Source: JAQUVS01 sp964389735 (lineage in GTDB: Bacteria; Bacillota_I; Bacilli_A; RF39; UBA660). Taken from it: a DNA stretch of 5,061 bases. The number at the start of each line of letters is the position of its first letter. The first letter of the stretch is position 1. The notes beneath the pieces were generated by a model. That model did no database searches and had not been told where the DNA came from. It worked only from the letters and a program-made list of their open reading frames with translations. This document shows positions 1-4,520 of this stretch, piece by piece. The translations under genes and the position numbers were made by a program. The stretch is taken from NCBI GenBank assembly GCA_964389735.1, contig CAYMEJ010000059.1, positions 1 to 5,061 on the forward strand, written 5' to 3'.

Positions 1-651
1 ATTTATGCTAATAATTTGGTATAAGAATTACAATTTCCTTTGATTGCATTAGTAGTTAGTGGTGGTCATACTGAACTTGTATATATGAAAGACCATTATT
101 CTTTTGAAAAACTTGGTGGTACTTTAGATGATGCTGTTGGTGAATGTTATGATAAAGTTGCTAGGGTTGTAGGAATTCCTTATCCAGGTGGACCAACAAT
201 AGATAGAATGGCATTTACGGGTAAGAAAAGTTATGAATTACCAATTCCTCTAAATGATAATAGTTATAATTTTAGTTTTAGTGGATTGAAAAGTGCAGTA
301 ATTAATCTTTCCCATAATGAAATACAAAGGGGAAATGAAATAAATAAGGAAGATTTAGCAACATCTTTTCAAAATGTTGTAGTGGAAAGTATTAGTAAAA
401 AAACATTAAATGCATTATTAAATTATAATGTTAAGAATTTAATTGTTGCAGGTGGAGTTGCAGCAAATAAAGGTCTAAGAGAAAAATTAATTTCTATATG
501 TGAAGAAAATAGTATTAATTATAGTTTTCCTGATATTAAATATTGTACTGATAATGGTGCTATGATAGCTGCGGCTGGATATTTTGCTTATATGAAAGGT
601 AGACGTGCTGGATTAAATCTTAATAGTAAATCTAGTGATATATTAAATTAG
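1..651 (+). CDS. tsaD: tRNA N6-adenosine threonylcarbamoyltransferase TsaD, 5'-partial and interrupted by an in-frame TAA at 22-24
   Basis: TsaD transfers the threonylcarbamoyl group from TC-AMP to A37 of ANN-decoding tRNAs, working with TsaB and TsaE in the cytoplasm. Reading from base 1, the frame gives IYANNLV, a TAA stop, then ELQFPLIALVVSGGHTEL. This aligns without a gap to the family segment that follows the metal-binding HxxxH motif (compare HIYANRLVEDIVFPALALVVSGGHTEL as I recall B. subtilis TsaD). Downstream, every family block is intact. Numbering from the TTG at 40, these are SGGHTEL (7-13), TLDDAVGECYDKVAR (28-42), PYPGG (47-51), FSFSGLKSAV (78-87), AGGVAAN (137-143) and CTDNGAMIAAAG (169-180), whose Asp171 corresponds to the metal-ligand Asp. 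About 110 N-terminal residues lie left of the window. The only open-frame starts after the stop are TTG at 40 and ATG at 85. Neither has a convincing Shine-Dalgarno, and both would lack the HxxxH motif, so neither should yield an active enzyme. The identity is near certain; whether the gene is truly broken is not. Confidence 0.93.
22..24 (+). other. Premature in-frame TAA stop codon within tsaD
   Basis: TAA lies in the tsaD frame between GTA (Val) and GAA (Glu), at a position where relatives carry Glu. One base change, GAA to TAA, would explain it. TAA is the genuine terminator of the genes ending at 2976, 2987 and 4510, so global reassignment of TAA is excluded. A sequencing or assembly error, a recent mutation or a strain-variant pseudogene are the remaining options. 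Confidence 0.85.
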
Positions 652-658
652 GTGTTAT

Positions 659-1048
659 ATGAAGATAATTAATATAATAAAAAATTTTTCTAAAAAACAA
701 ATTATTTTTGTATCATCGATTATTTTATTTTTACTAATTTTAATTTTTCTTTATTTATTTTATCCTAAAATTAAAGTAGAAAATCCTTTAAAAAAATTAG
801 GTAAGGAATATTATGAAAATTATTATTATATTCAACTTGATGATAGTTATGAATTGAGAAAAGAATTTTTATCAAACTATAAGGACAGTGGATTAAAAAT
901 AAATTTAAATACATTAAGAAATTATAAAGATATTAGTTCAAAGCGATATAAGAATTGTAATTGGGATAAAACAATGATAATAGTTTATCCAGAAGAGCCA
1001 TATAAAGTTAACAATTATAGGGTTGAAGTAGAGTTGGATTGTAATTGA
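659..1048 (+). CDS. Small single-pass membrane protein of unknown function with an extracytoplasmic cysteine pair
   Basis: I do not recognise a named family. The 129-residue protein has a Lys-rich N-terminus, one strongly hydrophobic segment (about 15-35) and then a soluble domain. By the positive-inside rule that domain should lie outside the cell. It begins with a Tyr-rich stretch (51-58, YYENYYYI) and ends in an Asp/Glu/Tyr-rich tail. Cys100 and Cys128 are the only cysteines and could form a disulfide; this is inference. The segment MIIVYPEEPYKVNNYRVEVEL (106-126) looks like a beta hairpin. The ATG at 659 is preceded by AGGTG at 650-654, which overlaps the tsaD stop codon, with a 4-base spacer. 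The gap to tsaD is only 7 bases, so the gene is probably read from the tsaD transcript. It ends in tandem stops TGA TAA (1046-1051). The coding call is supported by the start, the ribosome site and the coherent protein layout. Confidence 0.75.
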   Translation: MKIINIIKNFSKKQIIFVSSIILFLLILIFLYLFYPKIKVENPLKKLGKEYYENYYYIQLDDSYELRKEFLSNYKDSGLKINLNTLRNYKDISSKRYKNCNWDKTMIIVYPEEPYKVNNYRVEVELDCN

Positions 1049-1084
1049 TAATGTAAAAAAGTGTTAATAACGAGCAAAACATTT

Positions 1085-1098
1085 GTAAACCAATTTAC
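1085..1098. repeat. Inverted repeat 1, GTAAA-ccaa-TTTAC
   Basis: A perfect 5-bp inverted repeat with a 4-base centre, whose right arm overlaps the proposed -35 hexamer at 1094-1099. It is short and could be chance in AT-rich DNA. It is listed because two more inverted repeats follow directly. Confidence 0.35.
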
Positions 1099-1122
1099 TT
1101 TGATGTCAAATTTTACTATATT
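1094..1122 (+). promoter_or_regulatory. Putative sigma-A promoter for the unknown-protein/phosphodiester-glycosidase pair
   Basis: TTTACT at 1094-1099 matches 4 of 6 bases of TTGACA. It is spaced by exactly 17 bases from TATATT at 1117-1122, which matches 5 of 6 bases of TATAAT. Transcription would begin near 1129, leaving a leader of only about 16 bases before the ATG at 1145. An alternative pairing, TTGATG (1100-1105) with TATAGT (1125-1130), has a 19-base spacer and is less favourable. In AT-rich DNA such matches are easy to find, so support comes mainly from the spacing and from this being the only intergenic gap. Confidence 0.5.
1099..1110. repeat. Inverted repeat 2, TTTGA-tg-TCAAA, inside the promoter spacer
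   Basis: A perfect 5-bp inverted repeat with a 2-base centre, starting directly after inverted repeat 1 and lying between the proposed -35 and -10 elements. A dimeric repressor bound here would block RNA polymerase. It does not fit the FNR pattern TTGAT-N4-ATCAA. Confidence 0.35.
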
Positions 1123-1132
1123 GTTATAGTAA
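1113..1132. repeat. Inverted repeat 3, TTACTATA-ttgt-TATAGTAA, over the -10 and start site
   Basis: A perfect 8-bp inverted repeat with a 4-base centre. It extends to 10 bp (1111-1134) if one G-T pair is allowed. It covers the proposed -10 box and reaches the expected transcription start, the usual place for a repressor operator. As RNA it could only partly form if transcription starts near 1129, so a DNA operator is the better reading. No regulator is encoded in the window. Confidence 0.45.
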
Positions 1133-1133
1133 G

Positions 1134-1141
1134 AAGGTGAT
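1134..1141 (+). promoter_or_regulatory. Strong Shine-Dalgarno site AAGGTGAT
   Basis: Complementary to the 3' end of 16S rRNA (anti-SD AUCACCUCC), with 5 bases between GGTG and the ATG at 1145. It fixes the start of the downstream gene, and is the best ribosome site on the + strand of the window. Confidence 0.75.
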
Positions 1142-1144
1142 GTC

Positions 1145-1711
1145 ATGGGTAATGCTAGTAAGAGCAAATGTTTTTTATTGACTTTTTTTGGATTATTAAT
1201 GATATCAGTTGGTATTATTAGCGGATTTGTTTATTCTTGTGAACTCGATCGTAATAATACTAAAACTAGTATTGAATCAATAAATAAGACTTATTTGGTG
1301 TATAATGAAACATCAAGTAAATTTAAGGAAAATTTAATAAAATTTTATTCTATTAATAATAGTTATTTTGAAACAATGAATGAAGACAATAAAATTACTC
1401 TAGAAATAATTAAAGAAATGGAGAACAATTTAATAACTGTTAAAGAATTGTCAAATAATATTAATGATGATTGTAAAGATATTAAAGATAATACAATTAA
1501 AACTCAATGCTCTATTTTTAATCAAAATCATGAGATTATGATTAACACTTATGTTAAAATGGTGTATAATTATAATAATGTAATAAAAGAGTATAATGAG
1601 TGGGCAAGAATTAATAATCATAAAATGTTAGATCAATATGAATCAAATTTATATAAAAGTTATGTGGATTTAGATCAAGACGGTGTTTATTTGGGTGTTC
1701 CTACTGAATAG
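1145..1711 (+). CDS. Membrane-anchored or exported helical protein of unknown function with a C-terminal DxDxDG loop
   Basis: No family recognised. The 188-residue protein has a Lys-containing N-terminus and one hydrophobic segment (about 10-31) ending at VYSC, then a hydrophilic region rich in Asn, Lys, Glu and Ile. Cys32 follows directly after the membrane segment. The site resembles a lipobox, but Tyr at -2 is atypical, so an uncleaved anchor is equally possible. Residues about 40-170 look almost wholly helical, with spacing suggestive of coiled coil. Cys110 and Cys122 could form a small disulfide loop. The last 16 residues carry DLDQDG (175-180), an Asp-spaced loop of the EF-hand/calcium type, and then end. 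The start is fixed by the strong ribosome site at 1134-1141. The stop is 8 bases before the phosphodiester glycosidase gene, so the two are probably co-transcribed and may act together at the cell surface (inference). Confidence 0.75.
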   Translation: MGNASKSKCFLLTFFGLLMISVGIISGFVYSCELDRNNTKTSIESINKTYLVYNETSSKFKENLIKFYSINNSYFETMNEDNKITLEIIKEMENNLITVKELSNNINDDCKDIKDNTIKTQCSIFNQNHEIMINTYVKMVYNYNNVIKEYNEWARINNHKMLDQYESNLYKSYVDLDQDGVYLGVPTE

Positions 1712-1714
1712 GAG
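1710..1714 (+). promoter_or_regulatory. Shine-Dalgarno site AGGAG overlapping the upstream stop codon
   Basis: AGGAG overlaps the TAG of the preceding gene (1709-1711) and lies 5 bases before the ATG at 1720. It supports that start and suggests coupled translation of the two genes. Confidence 0.65.
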
Positions 1715-1719
1715 TTATT

Positions 1720-2976
1720 ATGAATAAATTAAAACATAAAAAATATAATCATAAAGTTAGTAAAATAATATTTGTTATAACAATTATTTTATTTCCAATG
1801 ATTATATTTTTATTTGATGTAGCAACTCATAGTAATTATTTTTTTAATAAAGATATTGTACTATTTATCTTAATAATTTTATCAATAATTTTATTAACAT
1901 ATATTGTTATTAATATTAAATATATTTTTTATAAAATAAATAAAAAACAAGTCATTACTATAATAGCAATAATAATATATTTTTCATTTTATTTAATCGG
2001 TGATAATATGTTGTATGGTTCTAATCCTAGTTTTAGAAATTGGCTAATAAATAATTCCATGGCAACACTTAATCATCAGTATTTAGCAAAAATATTTTAT
2101 ACTGATTCAATTATACAAAATTCGCTTAGTACTGCTGATATTTATAGTATTACGCAGATTGAATTATTAGATTTTAGTGATATTGATTTTAGTAAAACAA
2201 CATATCTAAATAAATATGAGAAACAAATATTAACTAAAGATGAAGGTAACAATATATATAAAATTATTCCAATAAAGGGTACAACTAGTAAGACTAATGT
2301 TCCATATTCTGGTTATTTAGCTGTTATTTATGATCCATCAATGGTTCATATTGGAGTTAGTAAAGGTGCAGGAATTAGTGGAAATACATATGGACAAGTA
2401 TTAACAACAATTTCTAAAAATTATGATGCATTAGTTGCTATGAATGCCGGTGGTTTTTATGATCCAAATTGGAATAGTAATGGTGGTATACCTCATGGAA
2501 TTGTATACTCATATGGTAAACTAGAATCCGAGTACACTAGAGCTGTTTCATCAGGAGGGTTAGTAGGATTCGATAAAGATAATAGATTAGTAATGAAAAG
2601 AATGACTGTAGCAGAAGCAGAAAATGAAGGAATAAGAGATGCAGTTGATTTTGGACCTTATTTAATAGTAAATGGAATTAATCAATATAAAAATAGACGA
2701 GGTGGTTGGGGAATTGAACCTAGAACTGCCATTGGTCAACGAAAAGATGGAATTGTATTAATGCTTGTATTAGATGGAAGACAATCATATAGTAAAGGTC
2801 TTGATTTAGATGATTTAGCATTAATAATGGAAAATTATGGTGCTTATAATGCTGCTAATATGGATGGTGGTACATCTACTTCATTGGCTGTTAATAGTAA
2901 AATAATTAATAATCCACACAATGGTAATAAAAGAACAATAAGAGCACTTCCTAATGCTTGGATAGTATCAAAATAA
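1720..2976 (+). CDS. Membrane-anchored phosphodiester glycosidase (NAGPA / COG4632 family)
   Basis: The family includes mammalian N-acetylglucosamine-1-phosphodiester alpha-N-acetylglucosaminidase. Bacterial members are thought to act on phosphodiester-linked sugars in cell-envelope polymers, though few have been tested. The 418-residue protein has three predicted membrane segments (about 14-34, 45-70, 77-94). A linker containing SFRNWLINNSMATLNHQYLA (104-123) follows; it resembles linkers I recall from other Firmicutes members. The catalytic-type domain runs from about 198 to the end. Its landmarks are MNAGGFYDP (241-249), HGIVYSYGKL (259-268), DFGPYLIVNG (310-319), EPRTAIG (333-339), LDGRQSYSKGLDLDDLALIM (351-370) and NMDGGTSTSL (380-389). 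All expected blocks are present, so it is probably active, with the domain outside the cell. An odd count of three membrane segments and an internal, basic N-terminus agree with that. Many relatives seem to have one anchor helix, so two extra are notable. It lies 8 bases after the preceding gene and ends at a terminator. Confidence 0.88.
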   Translation: MNKLKHKKYNHKVSKIIFVITIILFPMIIFLFDVATHSNYFFNKDIVLFILIILSIILLTYIVINIKYIFYKINKKQVITIIAIIIYFSFYLIGDNMLYGSNPSFRNWLINNSMATLNHQYLAKIFYTDSIIQNSLSTADIYSITQIELLDFSDIDFSKTTYLNKYEKQILTKDEGNNIYKIIPIKGTTSKTNVPYSGYLAVIYDPSMVHIGVSKGAGISGNTYGQVLTTISKNYDALVAMNAGGFYDPNWNSNGGIPHGIVYSYGKLESEYTRAVSSGGLVGFDKDNRLVMKRMTVAEAENEGIRDAVDFGPYLIVNGINQYKNRRGGWGIEPRTAIGQRKDGIVLMLVLDGRQSYSKGLDLDDLALIMENYGAYNAANMDGGTSTSLAVNSKIINNPHNGNKRTIRALPNAWIVSK

Positions 2977-3005
2977 AACTAAATCATTATTTTTGATTTA
3001 GTTTT
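2975..3005. terminator. Bidirectional intrinsic terminator between convergent operons
   Basis: A perfect 12-bp stem (2975-2986 with 2994-3005, core ACTAAATCA/TGATTTAGT) encloses a 7-base loop, TTATTTT. On the + strand the right arm runs into T's ending at 3006. On the - strand the stem is followed by TTTT ATTTT-type sequence, so it can serve both directions. The left arm starts within the TAA of the glycosidase gene. The loop begins with the stop codon of the permease gene (2987-2989), whose last codons form the right arm. Confidence 0.85.
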
Positions 3006-3778
3006 TCTATGTAGGAAATAATTAGATACATTGTATATGAAATTATTCCTAATATAAATACAGAAGTTATTACAAGATTAATATTAAATACTTGAGAACC
3101 ATACATTATTAAATATCCTAATCCTTCTTTTGACACTAATAATTCGCCCATTATTACTCCAATTAAAGACATACTTATATTTATTTTAAGAGTATTAATA
3201 ATATTTATTTTATTACTTGGTAATACTAATTTTAAATATATTTGTCTTTTTGTAGCATTTAAACTTTTCATTAATTTAATGTAATTACCATCAATATTTT
3301 CAAAACCATTATATATATTGATAATAGTAATAATAGCAGATATCATAAGTGCCATACATATAATTGAATTAGTATTAGCTCCTACCCATATAATAATTAA
3401 TGGTCCTAGGGCTACTTTTGGTAGAGAGTTTAAAATGGTTAGATAAGGATCAAATATTTTAGCAATTGTTTTATTCCACCATAATAGAGTTGCAAAACTT
3501 ATTCCTATTACGAAGGCAATAATGAAACTTAATATTGTTTCATATAAGGTTATGTGTATATGATTAAATAAGTTATTATCATTAAATAATTTTATTATTG
3601 TATTAACAATATTACTTGGTGAACTACTTAGGAATGTATTTATAATATTTAATTGTGCTAGTAATTCCCATATTGCTATTAAAAATATTATTATACTTAT
3701 TTGACTTATAATTACTATTCTTTTTTTTTGTTTTTCTTTCTTAATATATTTAATATGTTCATCACTATATGTGTACAT
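2987..3778 (-). CDS. ABC transporter permease, nitrate/sulfonate/thiamine-precursor type (SsuC/TauC/ThiX-like, COG0600)
   Basis: This is the membrane subunit of an importer, forming the pore as a dimer and docking on the ATPase encoded just upstream. The 263-residue length is normal for the family. Hydrophobic segments lie at about 21-40, 79-101, 112-133, 138-158, 197-216 and 232-256, giving six spans. The family signature SLPKVALGPLIIIW (118-131) and the GELLVSKEGLGYLI segment (211-224) are present. The cytoplasmic EAA loop that contacts the ATPase is at about 166-187 (YIKLMKSLNATKRQIYLKLVLP). Its normally conserved Gly is Asn174 here. The start at 3778 is chosen because GGAGGG (3785-3790, - strand) lies 6 bases before it and it gives the usual N-terminal length. 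The gene overlaps the ATPase gene by 14 bases, indicating coupled translation. The substrate is unknown: sulfonates, thiamine pyrimidine precursors or other small molecules are all possible for this family. Confidence 0.9.
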   Translation of the reverse strand: MYTYSDEHIKYIKKEKQKKRIVIISQISIIIFLIAIWELLAQLNIINTFLSSSPSNIVNTIIKLFNDNNLFNHIHITLYETILSFIIAFVIGISFATLLWWNKTIAKIFDPYLTILNSLPKVALGPLIIIWVGANTNSIICMALMISAIITIINIYNGFENIDGNYIKLMKSLNATKRQIYLKLVLPSNKINIINTLKINISMSLIGVIMGELLVSKEGLGYLIMYGSQVFNINLVITSVFILGIISYTMYLIISYIEKLNQK

Positions 3779-4520
3779 CTAAATCCCTCCATATCTTATC
3801 ATAGTAATAACTGAATTCTTTGCATGTTCTATTTTTTATTGGAGTTGATTTATCTGTTAATTTAATATTGTAGATATTTTTTACTTCAGCAGGGCGCTTG
3901 GTTAATACAATAATTCTATCTGATAAGGATATTGCTTCTGCTATGTCATGTGAAATAATAATTGCAGTTTTTCCTTCTTGTTTTATTATATTGAATACAT
4001 CATCAGATAATATTAATCTAGTTTGATAATCTAGTGCACTAAATGGTTCATCTAACAATAATATGTCTGGTTCAATAGCAAGTGTTCTGATTAGAGCAAC
4101 TCTTTGTCTCATACCACCTGATAATGAAGAAGGATATTTATTGATAAATTCTCCTAATCCATATATGTTTAATAAATCAATTACATGTTGTTTTGTTTTT
4201 TCATTAAGATTATTATTTATTTCTAACCCTAGTAAACAATTATCTAATATTGTTCTCCAAGGAAATAGGGAATCTTTTTGTAACATGTATCCTAATTTTA
4301 TTTTTTTATTATCAAAGTTAATTGTTCCATCTGATTCTTTTTCTAAATTAGCAAGGATAGATAAAAGTGTTGATTTACCACATCCACTAGGACCGACTAT
4401 TGTTATTATTTCTTTATCATATATATCTATTGTAATATCTTTTATTGCAGTTACTTCTCCATTAAGGTCATGGTATATCTTTTTTAAATGATTTATTTCT
4501 AATATTTTTTTACTTTCCAT
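3765..4520 (-). CDS. ABC transporter ATP-binding protein, nitrate/sulfonate/thiamine-precursor type (SsuB/TauB/ThiZ-like, COG1116)
   Basis: This cytoplasmic ATPase powers the importer formed with the permease and substrate-binding protein on either side. The 251-residue length is typical. All catalytic motifs are present: Walker A GPSGCGKST (43-51), Q-loop Gln81 in MLQKDSLFPWRTILDN (79-94), signature LSGGMRQR (133-140), Walker B ILLLDEP (153-159), D-loop SALD (161-164) and H-loop His191 (IISHD). The LFPWRT segment after the Q-loop is typical of the SsuB/TauB group. The start at 4520 overlaps the end of the substrate-binding gene by 11 bases (ATGGAAAGTAA). No good Shine-Dalgarno precedes it, so translation probably depends on ribosomes finishing the upstream gene. 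The last residues overlap the permease start. There is no sign of decay. The substrate cannot be read from the ATPase. Confidence 0.94.
   Translation of the reverse strand: MESKKILEINHLKKIYHDLNGEVTAIKDITIDIYDKEIITIVGPSGCGKSTLLSILANLEKESDGTINFDNKKIKLGYMLQKDSLFPWRTILDNCLLGLEINNNLNEKTKQHVIDLLNIYGLGEFINKYPSSLSGGMRQRVALIRTLAIEPDILLLDEPFSALDYQTRLILSDDVFNIIKQEGKTAIIISHDIAEAISLSDRIIVLTKRPAEVKNIYNIKLTDKSTPIKNRTCKEFSYYYDKIWRDLDVHI
3785..3790 (-). promoter_or_regulatory. Shine-Dalgarno site GGAGGG for the permease, inside the ATPase gene
   Basis: GGAGGG lies 6 bases before the permease ATG (3778) and is made from the Trp-Arg-Asp codons at 244-246 near the end of the ATPase. It decides the permease start and gives it its own strong entry site despite the 14-base gene overlap. 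Confidence 0.75.

Larger units (their letters stand above)
1049..1144 (+). other. Intergenic promoter region, no gene
   Basis: This is the only gap longer than about 10 bases between genes in the window. I see no small ORF with a ribosome site, no RNA gene and no clear terminator for the upstream gene. It contains a sigma-A-like promoter (1094-1122), three inverted repeats (1085-1098, 1099-1110, 1113-1132) and a strong ribosome site (1134-1141). Confidence 0.6.

Noticed and set aside
22..24. Reassignment of TAA to an amino acid, or programmed readthrough
   Set aside because: TAA ends three other genes in the window at the expected protein lengths. UAA is usually a tight stop, and no readthrough-type context or structure is visible near it.
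40..42. TTG as the true start of tsaD
   Set aside because: It falls in the middle of a conserved TsaD segment, has no good Shine-Dalgarno, and homology continues upstream past the TAA at 22-24.
1049..1093. Terminator after the small membrane-protein gene
   Set aside because: The only hairpin nearby (1085-1098) has a 5-bp AT-rich stem and no T-run after it, so it is too weak to call.
1224..1243. Lipoprotein signal (lipobox VYSC, Cys32)
   Set aside because: Tyr at -2 is atypical and there is no Leu at -3, so lipoprotein processing is possible but not supported enough to call.
1661..1711. Dockerin domain in the unknown exported protein
   Set aside because: Only one short Asp loop is present at the extreme C-terminus; a dockerin needs two duplicated calcium loops with their helices.
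4063..4491. A 142-codon open frame on the + strand
   Set aside because: It lies wholly antisense to the ABC ATPase, whose Walker A, signature and Walker B motifs leave no doubt about the coding strand. The + strand frame has no ribosome site and no recognisable domain.
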